Shown piece after piece: positions 52,871-62,068 of a stretch of DNA of 64,000 nucleotides. The number at the start of each line of letters is the position of its first letter. Positions within the stretch are counted from its first letter, which is position 1. Under the pieces are notes generated by a model, which saw only the letters and a program-made list of their open reading frames with translations, had not been told where the DNA came from and ran no database searches. Source of the DNA: Fibrobacterota bacterium (GTDB lineage: Bacteria; Fibrobacterota; Chitinivibrionia; Chitinivibrionales; Chitinispirillaceae); assembly GCA_023436145.1 (NCBI GenBank), contig JAEZKP010000023.1, forward strand, positions 124,001 through 188,000. Direction: 5' to 3'. Position numbers and translations under genes: made by a program.

Positions 52871-55180
52871 TTATTTCATCAGTAATACTTTTGAACTGCC
52901 GATTATCTTGGCTCTGGTATTAATTTTCAGGATATAATATCCTTCACTAATATCTGATATATCAAAACTTCGGCAGAAAATTCCGTCAGTACCTGATTTT
53001 AATTCGGCAGACTTTATTACTTTGCCTTTCAAATCATAGAGACTCGTAAAGACAGATTCATTTTCAGGTGCTGAAAACCGGATTCTCAAAACTGAATTGA
53101 TACAGTTTACCTTTACGCCAGAAGGTACTATAGATTTTTTTGAAGGGGTTCCAGTCGAGTCGAATATTTTTACTGATACATTATCAATAAAAACATTTGA
53201 AGTGTCGGTTCCGACGTTAAAATCCAGCCGGCCATTAACATCCGTTGCCTGCTCCATTATGAACACAAAAGAAAAGGTCTGTTTTGAAGCAGTAAGATTA
53301 AATTGCTGCGGTTGCGGCAAAAAACTGCTCCATGGCTCATCAGCCATACCCACATTTATTTCAAGAGATCTGTTGGAACCTGCATAGGCATCAAATGCCA
53401 CTTTATATGTTTTTCCCTTCTCAAGGAAGAGCCCGGACTGAACAAGCTGGATATCGTGATTGCGTTCAGCTATACTATCAATAACCAGTCTATACTCTCC
53501 ATTAACAACATTCCCTTTGGCATCCCCGTCCCAAACATTTAGAGTCCATTCATCTGTTCCTGAGCCAAAGTCTGCATTACGCAGCAGATTCCCATTGGTA
53601 CTGCTGCGGTAAAATAAGGCAGTTACAGATTTTTCACTTGTCATTTCCAATATCAGAGGATTCTGATTTCCGCTTATTCCTTGAGCACTCCAGCCGTAAA
53701 ATTGCCATCCATCCTGAGGTGCCGCATTAAGAGTAACTGAGGTACCACTGGCATAGTTTGAACTGTTTGGAGAACGGTTGACTGTCCCCTGCCCGATTGT
53801 TTTGATGGTTAACAGATACCCTGAAGTCCTGCTGAATCGCCACCAGTTAAGTCTGTAAGGTTCACCCGATCCTTTGAAAACCAGATACAGATCTTTTTTA
53901 CCGGTGCAGTTGCTGATGTCACATTGAAAAGTTTTCCAGGTAGTCCATCCTCCGGTTCCGGTGATATCGCAGGTTCCAACCAGTGTTCCGTTCTGGCTTC
54001 CCAACCTCAGCTCAATTGCACCACCGGATGAATTGCTTGCAGCGCGCACCTCAAACTTTTCAGCACCATCACCGAAGTCTACTCCCTTGACACGAATATA
54101 GTCACCATTTGAAATGGAGGTAACCATGATTCCACCCTCACTGCACACACCGGTTTTAATGCCTGACTGCAAATTGATTGTTTCTGCCTGAATAGTATCA
54201 AAGGGATTAAGGTTTTTGATCTGTGGAGGCCCTTCTGAGGTGCAGGTTGTCTGCTTCATTGTACCATCTGCATTAAAATGTGCCAGATCAACGCTTACGC
54301 TTCTTTTATAAACCTGATTTGATATTCTGCGATCATGATAAAACACATACCAGGTATCCTTGAACTTGACTACAGAAGCATGGTTGTTGTTGTAGGAGTT
54401 TATATTTTTTCCGTTGACAGAGGGGTTATCCAGAATAATACCCTTGTAGGTGAAACCGGTCATCGGGTTGTCACTTGTCATATAATCGATTCTTGCTGAA
54501 CTCCCCTCAAAATCAGTTGAATAGGAGAAATAGTAAATACCGTTATTTTTATGCATGAAAGCAGCTTCAAAAGAACGGGGTGCACTGATAGTTACAGCTG
54601 TTCCATTTGTAGAAATCATATCATCATTCAATCTTATAACCCGGAGGTTTTTGCCTGGAGTCGATCCACCACCTCCGAAGTAAAGATATGCCTTTCCATC
54701 ATCATCAATAAACGCAGCTGGATCAAAGAGCCATTCAACATTACAATTAGGCATGCTTTTATTCACTATAGCTTTACCCAGTGCATCTTTGAAAGGTCCT
54801 TCCGGTTTGTCTGCGACAGCCACACCGATTGATGAGCCACCATCAGGAAAATAAAGGTAAAATTTGCCATTTCTGGAAACACATCCCGGAGCATAAGCCC
54901 GGTTTGCCCATGATGCATCCCGAGGCACTTTAAAAACCTCTCCATGATCAGTCCAGTTAACCATATCGTCTGAGGAAATAAGTGTGTAATCAACTATATC
55001 GTACCCCTCTCCATTATTATCATCCCTGGAACAATAAACATAAACCCTGTCATTCCAGACCATGGCATTGGGGTCAGCTGTGAATTTTTGAGTTATTAGA
55101 GGATTTTCTGCCAGAACTATCTTTTGGCACAGAACAACAGCTGCCAGCAGCACAGGAAAACCTGAACGAGTCAATTTCAT
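52871..55180 (-). CDS. Secreted GH43 glycosidase with CBM6, InlB repeat, CBM4/9-like module and sorting tail
   Basis: A 769-residue enzyme. Signal peptide 1-24; five-bladed GH43 propeller (about 27-325) with catalytic Asp36 (TADPNAMVW), Asp153 (FDPAAFIDDDG) and Glu205 (FEAAFMHK); CBM6-like (about 335-450, VQAETINLQSG); InlB-type repeat (about 455-525); a CBM4/9-like module (about 535-680, WTLNVW); sorting tail (about 700-769, GYYILKI). GH43 enzymes cleave arabinose or xylose from xylan (beta-xylosidase or alpha-L-arabinofuranosidase). Activity cannot be assigned from the triad. It shares the CBM4/9-like module and tail with the next three genes. Confidence 0.92.
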   Translation of the reverse strand: MKLTRSGFPVLLAAVVLCQKIVLAENPLITQKFTADPNAMVWNDRVYVYCSRDDNNGEGYDIVDYTLISSDDMVNWTDHGEVFKVPRDASWANRAYAPGCVSRNGKFYLYFPDGGSSIGVAVADKPEGPFKDALGKAIVNKSMPNCNVEWLFDPAAFIDDDGKAYLYFGGGGSTPGKNLRVIRLNDDMISTNGTAVTISAPRSFEAAFMHKNNGIYYFSYSTDFEGSSARIDYMTSDNPMTGFTYKGIILDNPSVNGKNINSYNNNHASVVKFKDTWYVFYHDRRISNQVYKRSVSVDLAHFNADGTMKQTTCTSEGPPQIKNLNPFDTIQAETINLQSGIKTGVCSEGGIMVTSISNGDYIRVKGVDFGDGAEKFEVRAASNSSGGAIELRLGSQNGTLVGTCDITGTGGWTTWKTFQCDISNCTGKKDLYLVFKGSGEPYRLNWWRFSRTSGYLLTIKTIGQGTVNRSPNSSNYASGTSVTLNAAPQDGWQFYGWSAQGISGNQNPLILEMTSEKSVTALFYRSSTNGNLLRNADFGSGTDEWTLNVWDGDAKGNVVNGEYRLVIDSIAERNHDIQLVQSGLFLEKGKTYKVAFDAYAGSNRSLEINVGMADEPWSSFLPQPQQFNLTASKQTFSFVFIMEQATDVNGRLDFNVGTDTSNVFIDNVSVKIFDSTGTPSKKSIVPSGVKVNCINSVLRIRFSAPENESVFTSLYDLKGKVIKSAELKSGTDGIFCRSFDISDISEGYYILKINTRAKIIGSSKVLLMK

Positions 55181-55254
55181 TTACTACTCCATTTAGATTT
55201 ATTTTTTAACATATTTATTTTGTCGAAATTCAATCGTTTTTTTATGTCTTCTTT

Positions 55255-57498
55255 TTACCTGGTTAGCAATACTTTTAAAGCTTGCAGTGTTTTTCCTTTG
55301 GTTCGCGCATTAACAACATAAAACCCGCAAGGTAATCTTGACAAATCATAGCTTCGGAATGTCTCATCTTCTGCACAAACCTGAAATTCTTTGGAACTAA
55401 TTCTTTCTCCCTTGAGATCAAAAATAGCCAGAGAAATGTTCTTGTCAACTTGGTCTCTTCGATCTACTCTCAATATTGAATTTTTACAACTCATGAATGA
55501 ATGCGTTTTTTTCGTGTTATACTGGAGGGTATAACTGCTTGTTGAAGCCACTTTTCTTACAGATACATTGTCAATAACAACAGTTTCGGTGGATAATCCT
55601 GTATTGAATCCTAAGCGGCCATTGAAATCGTTAGTGTGTTCCATTGTGAACCTGAAGGAGAATGTCTGTTTTTTGTCAGTCAGCGTAAACTGCTGCAGCT
55701 GAGGCAGATAGCTTGTCCAGGGGTCATCTGCCATTTCCACATTAACCTCCATCGATCTTTCTGAAGAAGCAAACGCATCGAATTTAACTTCATACATTTT
55801 CTTGTTTTCAAGATAAATCCCAGGCTGCACAAGTTGAATATCATGGGAGTATGAACCTGAGCTATCTGCAGTGATTCTATACTCTCCATTGATTACACTT
55901 CCTTTTGCAGCTCCCCCCCATACATTAAGCGTCCATTCCGATGAACCTGAACTGAAATCCCCATTGAGCACCAGATTGCCATCCGCAGTAGTGCGGACAA
56001 AAAACGCAGTGATCGTTTTTTCTGCGTCCATAGAAACTGTTATCGGATTTTCATCGCTATTTATACCAGAACCACTCCAACCGGCAAATGCATATCCGGT
56101 CTGCGGCAAAGCCGTGAGTGTGACGGTTTCGCCTTCTTCAAAAGTGGTTTTATCAGGGGTAAGGCTGACATTTCCGTGTCCTATCTTTTCTACTCTTAGA
56201 AGTAAACCAGGTTCATATGATCCTACAAATGATACCACACTTTTTGCAGGGAGCACCCAGGAAAAGCTGGTTCCTGCTGTTACCGGACTGCGAGCAGTCA
56301 ATTTGACTTTATCGGAGGTCTCCCATGGAGTTATTGTGGGCACGGATATTCCATCGAATATGAATTTCTGCTCTGTTGAAGTGTTATTTTCGTTTATGGC
56401 TACAATCGTCAACTGGCCAAGGGAATCATTGCGATAGGCGGTGACATATATTCCTGGAGACGATTTCAGGTTTGCAGTTATTCTGTATGAACCCGGTCTT
56501 ACAAAACGGCTGTAATTACCCATAACATAACCCCGTTGTATCACATGTCCGCGCATGACCAGTCCGTTTGATGCAGTTCCATTCACTCCGTCTGCAGGAA
56601 TTATCCACCATGTATGATAAGCGCTTATGGGACCGTTGACAATCTGACCATGTATCTGTTTTGCCATGGCAATACCGGGGATCATTGATTCATCACCTGC
56701 AAACTGATCAAATCCATATTCTGTTTCCCATAGCTCCTTTCCTTTTTCCATGACAAGTTCGTATGGATAACCTTTAGAGCTGGTGGGTTCATCACCATAG
56801 GAGTGAGATGCTATCACATCACAATATTTTACTGCATTTTTATTATTTAATATGGCATCACCGTATGGCTTAAGTGATCCCCAGTTAATCACTTCCGGGG
56901 CAATTATTCCAGTTTTCAAGCCTGCTTTTTCCAAGGATGGCCCAAGATAGTCTCCAATAAAAGTGGCAATCTGTTCAGGCGTATACCTGCAGGATTCATA
57001 TTCTGCTGTCCAGTTCGGCTCATTCTGTGCCGATATCCATTTTAAATCAATTCCCTGAGTCTTGAGGTTTTTAACATACAAGACAAGCCGGTCCGCCCAG
57101 TCCTGATAATGGGATGGCAGAAGTGCTCCTCCATTATTTACGCTTTTATTGTCTTTCCATTCCCCGGGCGGTGACCAGGGGGCTGCCCAGATAGAGGCGC
57201 CCAGAGCCTGAGCTTTTTTGGCAATGCTGATCTCACCTGCACCGGTTGTCCCGTTAGGAGCAATTCTCATTCGTAACAGAGTCAACCCGCAACCTTCGGT
57301 TGGGGAGAAAAGGTCATTTATCAGGCTATCAGCAAGTCCGCCTGCCCAGGCTGTAGAGCCGCCAAAACCAGACATTCGCTGCTGCAAATCCGCAAACAGG
57401 ACTGTGCAATCTCCAGCATTTATTTTATTTGCAGTTACTGTAAAGAAGAATACCAATCCATAAATCATCAAATTTCTTTTGGTAAAAGCAGTCTTCAT
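55255..57498 (-). CDS. Secreted GH30 xylanase with InlB repeat, CBM4/9-like module and sorting tail
   Basis: A 747-residue enzyme. Signal peptide about 1-28 (ending NAGD); GH30 (beta/alpha)8 barrel (about 35-390) with acid/base Glu160 (SAQNEPNW) and nucleophile Glu260 (LWETEYGF); InlB-type repeat (about 435-500, GYAFAGW); CBM4/9-like module (about 505-650); sorting tail (about 670-747, GFYVVNA). GH30 subfamily 8 enzymes cut glucuronoxylan. The catalytic motifs and RMRIAPNGTTG suggest a GH30 xylanase, but I cannot fix the subfamily. It lies between two GH43-type genes, as expected in a xylan locus. Confidence 0.9.
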   Translation of the reverse strand: MKTAFTKRNLMIYGLVFFFTVTANKINAGDCTVLFADLQQRMSGFGGSTAWAGGLADSLINDLFSPTEGCGLTLLRMRIAPNGTTGAGEISIAKKAQALGASIWAAPWSPPGEWKDNKSVNNGGALLPSHYQDWADRLVLYVKNLKTQGIDLKWISAQNEPNWTAEYESCRYTPEQIATFIGDYLGPSLEKAGLKTGIIAPEVINWGSLKPYGDAILNNKNAVKYCDVIASHSYGDEPTSSKGYPYELVMEKGKELWETEYGFDQFAGDESMIPGIAMAKQIHGQIVNGPISAYHTWWIIPADGVNGTASNGLVMRGHVIQRGYVMGNYSRFVRPGSYRITANLKSSPGIYVTAYRNDSLGQLTIVAINENNTSTEQKFIFDGISVPTITPWETSDKVKLTARSPVTAGTSFSWVLPAKSVVSFVGSYEPGLLLRVEKIGHGNVSLTPDKTTFEEGETVTLTALPQTGYAFAGWSGSGINSDENPITVSMDAEKTITAFFVRTTADGNLVLNGDFSSGSSEWTLNVWGGAAKGSVINGEYRITADSSGSYSHDIQLVQPGIYLENKKMYEVKFDAFASSERSMEVNVEMADDPWTSYLPQLQQFTLTDKKQTFSFRFTMEHTNDFNGRLGFNTGLSTETVVIDNVSVRKVASTSSYTLQYNTKKTHSFMSCKNSILRVDRRDQVDKNISLAIFDLKGERISSKEFQVCAEDETFRSYDLSRLPCGFYVVNARTKGKTLQALKVLLTR

Positions 57499-57588
57499 GA
57501 GAACTTCCTTCAGATAAGCTTGATACCAATAAATTAAGAATAAACAGTCTTTCCGGCACTAATTAACAGATAACTAGTGAATAAAAAT

Positions 57589-57605
57589 GTTCCATATTAT
57601 AGAAC
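57589..57605. promoter_or_regulatory. Possible operator upstream of the GH30 gene
   Basis: GTTCcatattataGAAC, an inverted repeat with 9-base AT-rich spacer, lies about 90 bases upstream of the GH30 start. It may be an operator; it is the only such site seen in the locus. Confidence 0.2.
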
Positions 57606-57653
57606 GGTATTGCTAAATTGCACAGAGGGAGGCCATTTTCGAGCTCATGGATG

Positions 57654-59441
57654 CTAAAATGCAGACACATTATGATGTATGAATCTTTTTAACATAATCA
57701 ATTTTCCGTTTTCCTTTATCCCGGCGATATAGATCCCATACGCCAGTCCGGAGAGATTCATAGTAAAGTTTTTTTCAGATACGGACTGCAAACTACTGCT
57801 CTTGACAATGCAGCCGTTCAAACTAAAAAATTCAGCTGATATCGAATTGACATTATTGTGTTTGAATTTGATTTTCAATGATAAATTTTCATACCAGACA
57901 TCTGGCTTTGCGTTAATTCTGCTATTTACAGTAGACGCAGATAAAATATCAGTAGCCTGACAAATTCTGATATTATCAAGGTAGATTGTTCCAGTTGATC
58001 CTCCGACATTAAACCCCAGACGTCCGCTCGAATCAGTCGGCTGCTCCATTTTAAAAGTAAAATAATAAGGTGTTTTGGTCCTGGTCAGACTGAAATTTTC
58101 CAATTTTTGAAGATAGCTGGTCCATGGATCATTTTCCATTTCCACGTTTACTTCCAAAATTCTGTCAGAAATAGCATAAGCATCGAAAGAGACCTGATAA
58201 TACTTTCCCTGCTCCAGAATAAGTCCGGCCTGAACAAGTTGAATTCCATGACTATTGGAGCCAATGCTTGAGACGATTATTCTAAATTCGCCATTAATTA
58301 CCTCACCTGTAGCACTTCCTTCCCACACGTTGAGATTCCATCCGGTTTTTCCGGCGTCAAATTTACCATTGTATACAGTATCCCTGTGTAATGGAACTGA
58401 AATACCATCAAACGCAACACCATCAAATGGTACAACGATCACTTTACTATTATGGGCATCATTTCCCAAATCATTTTCCTTTTCAGAATCAATCACTGAA
58501 AAAGTCCAATGAGTGACATGTCCATCTTCAATATAAACTCCAGGCCGCTCGATCTTTGTCCAATGGTTTACTGTCCCATCTGTATAACGCAGAAAATCGG
58601 ACCGGGGGTCAAAAGCCAGTCCTTCATTCGTCCAGTTCTTAATACCATCTTTTGATCTCAGGTGGTAGGCTTTTTTATCGCTCCATGAATTTACCACAAC
58701 GTGATAGTACCCGCCGCTGTACCATAAGACCGGATCCTCAAGATTGGGGGCAAGACCGCTATAAATAGAATTGCAGCGGACCTTATAAGGTCCGGTAAGA
58801 TTATCACTGGTCATAATCTGACCATGACGCTCTATAATCATGAATTTGCCATCATCGGGACGGATAATTATACTCAGGTTTGCGATTTCTTTGGGTCTGG
58901 TAAAGCCATTTGCATCTATTTTAATTGACCCTGCAAAACTCCAGGGCCCCTCAGGTAATGGAGCAGTGAAAAAATCTCCGGGACGGGTATCGCTGACAAC
59001 CGAGGCATAGGTTCCATCATTAAGTTTCAATATGGTCAGGTTGTGTCCTTTGCCACCAGAGTTGGTTGGCCATACCATTCCCTTATCAACATACGGCCCC
59101 ATTATTGATTCGCTCACAGCATGTACACCTACAGAACTGAGCCATGCCCAATGGCCACCATTCTGATTCCACCGGCTGGCAAACATATGATACTTTCCAT
59201 CATCCCCCTTTATTACCGGTCCATCCCAGTAACTATATGACTTGTTGGTGATGTCCTCCAGACCATTTCCAATATCCCGTGGACCAACTGATGCACAACC
59301 CCATTTGTCTGAACGCAGAGAATCTACTATTGGCATTGGCAGAAAATAATCGATCAATGTCTGTGCAGAATAAACATCATATGCAGATATAAATACGAGC
59401 CCTGTAAAGATTACCATGCTGATTTTGATAAAATGTGTCAT
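57654..59441 (-). CDS. Secreted beta-propeller glycosidase (GH43/GH117-like) with CBM4/9-like module and tail
   Basis: A 595-residue exported protein. The ATG at 59441 is used, with GGAGAG before it, giving a signal peptide (about 1-26). The N-terminal half (about 30-340) is a five-bladed propeller like GH43/GH117-type proteins, with WDGPVIKGDDGKYHMF, LEDPVLWYSGGYYHVV and IERPGVYIEDG. I do not recognise a characterised family, and the catalytic acids are not secure. Then a CBM4/9-like module (about 365-505; WNLNVW) and a sorting tail (about 525-595, GIYIAGI). The CBM4/9-like module is nearly the same as in the three flanking enzymes. Its likely role is a side-chain- or oligosaccharide-acting hydrolase of the xylan locus. 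Confidence 0.7.
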   Translation of the reverse strand: MTHFIKISMVIFTGLVFISAYDVYSAQTLIDYFLPMPIVDSLRSDKWGCASVGPRDIGNGLEDITNKSYSYWDGPVIKGDDGKYHMFASRWNQNGGHWAWLSSVGVHAVSESIMGPYVDKGMVWPTNSGGKGHNLTILKLNDGTYASVVSDTRPGDFFTAPLPEGPWSFAGSIKIDANGFTRPKEIANLSIIIRPDDGKFMIIERHGQIMTSDNLTGPYKVRCNSIYSGLAPNLEDPVLWYSGGYYHVVVNSWSDKKAYHLRSKDGIKNWTNEGLAFDPRSDFLRYTDGTVNHWTKIERPGVYIEDGHVTHWTFSVIDSEKENDLGNDAHNSKVIVVPFDGVAFDGISVPLHRDTVYNGKFDAGKTGWNLNVWEGSATGEVINGEFRIIVSSIGSNSHGIQLVQAGLILEQGKYYQVSFDAYAISDRILEVNVEMENDPWTSYLQKLENFSLTRTKTPYYFTFKMEQPTDSSGRLGFNVGGSTGTIYLDNIRICQATDILSASTVNSRINAKPDVWYENLSLKIKFKHNNVNSISAEFFSLNGCIVKSSSLQSVSEKNFTMNLSGLAYGIYIAGIKENGKLIMLKRFIHHNVSAF

Positions 59442-59519
59442 TCTTCTCTCCATATTATCAACAGAACCTTCACTGTTTTTAAATCTATCTCCGGTTCTTT
59501 TTTCAAATTTTTAAGCTGT

Positions 59520-61820
59520 TTATTGTACAAGTAATACCTTTACAGGGTGTAGAACACCAGCTCCATCTCCGATTCTTAGAATGTAAGATCCACGGGGTAT
59601 GCTTGATATATCACACCTGAAAGAATGGTCGGCCCCTGGAATTCTCTCTAGTATAGTAGTTTTGATAACCTCTCCCCTCAGGTTAAATATTGCCATGGAC
59701 AGGCTCCCGGACAATGCCACCGATGATTTTACATGCAACACTGAATGATTGCAGGTGACTTTTAGAGCAGGGGAAAGATGTGTCTTGTGCTTCCGGAACA
59801 CTGTTCCACTAGGATCGAAAATCCTGACCGACACATTGTCTATAAAAACATAAGGGGTATCAGTGCCGATATTTAAGCCCAGCCGCCCGTTGACATCTGT
59901 AGGCATTTCCATGGTAAATGTTAAGGAACATGTCTTTTTTTCGGTTGTGAGGTCGAACTCTTTAGCACCTGCCAGATAGCTTGTCCATGGATCAACAGCC
60001 ATTTCGACGTTTACCTCAATCTTCCTGTTTGAGGTGGCATAGGCATCGAAACGGATTTCATAAACTTTACCGTTCTCCAGAAAAATTCCGGGCTGAACAA
60101 GCTGAATATCGTGACTGTTTGCAGCTGCATCTGAAATCGAAACACGGTATTCCCCATCAATAACACTTCCGGTAGCACTACCACCCCAGACATTCAATGT
60201 CCAGTTTTCCTCTTCTGAGCCGAAATCACCGTTAACAATCAGATTACCGTCAACTGGAATGCGTCTGAAGAATGCAGAAACTTCCTTATCTTCATCCATG
60301 GTAATTGTTAAAGGATTCTGATTACCACTAATGCCATTCCCACCCCATCCACTAAACTCCCAACCATCCTGTGGTGCAGCAGTCAATTTAACCAGAGTAC
60401 CTTCAGAAAAGCTTTTTCCGGAGGGTAAACAGTTCACTGCTCCCAGTCCAGATGTCTGTATAGACAAGCTATAGCCTTTAGGACCCTCAAAGATGTACCA
60501 GTTAAGACGGAATGGTTCTCCAGAACCCTTGAAAACCAGAAATAGATCATTTACACCACTGCAATCACTTATATCACACTGAAAAGTCTGCCAGGTGTTC
60601 CACCCACCGATCCCCGAAATAGAGCAGCTACCCACAAGCTTTCCAGTCTGGCTACCAAGGCGCAGTTCTATTGTACCTCCTGAAGATCCACTGACAGCCC
60701 GCACTTTAAACAAATCAGCTCCACTACCGAAGTCAACGCTCTTTACTTTGATATAGTCTCCATTGGAAATGCTGGTGACCATCATCCCACCCTCACTGCA
60801 AACCTCTGTTTCAACACCTGATTCCCAGCAGATTGTTTCAGCCTGAACAGTATCGTAGGGATCCAGATTTGTTGCCGGTAAGGGTCCGTTTGTTGACATG
60901 TTGATAGTTGGAAATGTTCCATCTGTGTTATAACTGAACTGCTCTACACATACAGAACGGTTAAACCCTCCGCCTCCGGACAGAGCTGCGTTGTGGTAAA
61001 AGAAATAAGATTTACCTTTAAAATCGATCACCCCTGCATGATTTGTAAAGCTACCACCCTGAGTAGGCATAATTACGCCTCTATATTTCCAGGGACCGGT
61101 AGGACTGTTGCTTGTGGAATAAGCGATATGTTCTGATATGGGGCCCCCGGCAAATACCATGTAGTACAAATTATCTCTTCTATAAAACCAGGGACCTTCC
61201 TCGTAAGAAGTAGGTCTTTCGGTATTGGAACGTTTTCCAAAATTCTCGACAGTAAGGTTTATCTCTTCGATTCTGCCGGAATAGGAAGTCATATTTTCAT
61301 TCAGTTTGACATATTTCAGATAAGGGTTTCCCCAATAAAGGTAAGCCTGTCCGTCATCGTCAATAAAAACTGTAGGATCTATATCACCCGAACCACTGCT
61401 TATCAGAGGTTTCCCCAGAGGATCGGTAAATGGGCCAAACGGACTATCGGAAACCGCTACCCCGATTCCCTTCATATGTATAGGACAATAAAGATAGAAC
61501 TTTCCATTGCGGTAAATGGCCTGCGGCGCCCAGGCTCCATTATTTCCTACCCATTTGAACGTATTGAGAGATGCGACAATTCCATGATCGGTCCAGTTTA
61601 CCATGTCTACAGATGAATAGCATCTCCAGTCCCTCATGGTAAAAAAATTATCAACCAGCACATCCTCATCATGGGTTGTATAGAGATAAACCCGGTCATT
61701 ATGCACCAGTGGAGCAGGATCTGCTGTGTAAATTGTCTGCACGATAGGATTATCTGCCCGGGCCGTGATAAAAAGAAATATTACAGCCGTAAAAATCAGC
61801 ATCGCTTTCTTTTTCATCAT
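59520..61820 (-). CDS. Secreted GH43 glycosidase with CBM6, InlB repeat, CBM4/9-like module and sorting tail
   Basis: An enzyme of about 766 residues, numbered here from a possible upstream start. Signal peptide to about 28; GH43 propeller (about 30-330) with catalytic Asp40 (TADPAPLVH), Asp154 (DIDPTVFIDDDG) and Glu214 (YEEGPWFY); CBM6 (about 340-460); InlB-type repeat (about 465-530, GWEFSGW); CBM4/9-like module (about 535-680); sorting tail (about 705-772, GSYILRI). YEEGPW is typical of GH43 arabinofuranosidase/xylosidase members. Its domain order is the same as the protein at 52871, so the two are probably related by duplication. ATG at 61820 or 61817 is the likely start; a GTG at 61838 is possible. 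Confidence 0.92.
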   Translation of the reverse strand: MMKKKAMLIFTAVIFLFITARADNPIVQTIYTADPAPLVHNDRVYLYTTHDEDVLVDNFFTMRDWRCYSSVDMVNWTDHGIVASLNTFKWVGNNGAWAPQAIYRNGKFYLYCPIHMKGIGVAVSDSPFGPFTDPLGKPLISSGSGDIDPTVFIDDDGQAYLYWGNPYLKYVKLNENMTSYSGRIEEINLTVENFGKRSNTERPTSYEEGPWFYRRDNLYYMVFAGGPISEHIAYSTSNSPTGPWKYRGVIMPTQGGSFTNHAGVIDFKGKSYFFYHNAALSGGGGFNRSVCVEQFSYNTDGTFPTINMSTNGPLPATNLDPYDTVQAETICWESGVETEVCSEGGMMVTSISNGDYIKVKSVDFGSGADLFKVRAVSGSSGGTIELRLGSQTGKLVGSCSISGIGGWNTWQTFQCDISDCSGVNDLFLVFKGSGEPFRLNWYIFEGPKGYSLSIQTSGLGAVNCLPSGKSFSEGTLVKLTAAPQDGWEFSGWGGNGISGNQNPLTITMDEDKEVSAFFRRIPVDGNLIVNGDFGSEEENWTLNVWGGSATGSVIDGEYRVSISDAAANSHDIQLVQPGIFLENGKVYEIRFDAYATSNRKIEVNVEMAVDPWTSYLAGAKEFDLTTEKKTCSLTFTMEMPTDVNGRLGLNIGTDTPYVFIDNVSVRIFDPSGTVFRKHKTHLSPALKVTCNHSVLHVKSSVALSGSLSMAIFNLRGEVIKTTILERIPGADHSFRCDISSIPRGSYILRIGDGAGVLHPVKVLLVQ

Positions 61821-62068
61821 TTTTAATTTTCTCAACACTTTTGGTTTTCGACTGATGCACTACAATGATGATAAAATAAGGTACATAGACTATTATTGTC
61901 ACGGAATTGAATTGGAAGGAGAAGAAAAGTGTTCTACATCCTGGAACAGAAGTCAGTTAGTAGCAGAAAGCAGTTTTGGACCTGCAAGCCAACTTTTAAA
62001 CAGAAAAATCAATTGTGCTCAGGGCAATGGATATTTTAACTACAACAGGTATATATTCAAAAAACCAA

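Noticed and set aside
52871..61820. A Bacteroidetes-type SusC/SusD polysaccharide locus
   Set aside because: No SusC, SusD or hybrid sensor gene lies in or next to the enzyme genes.
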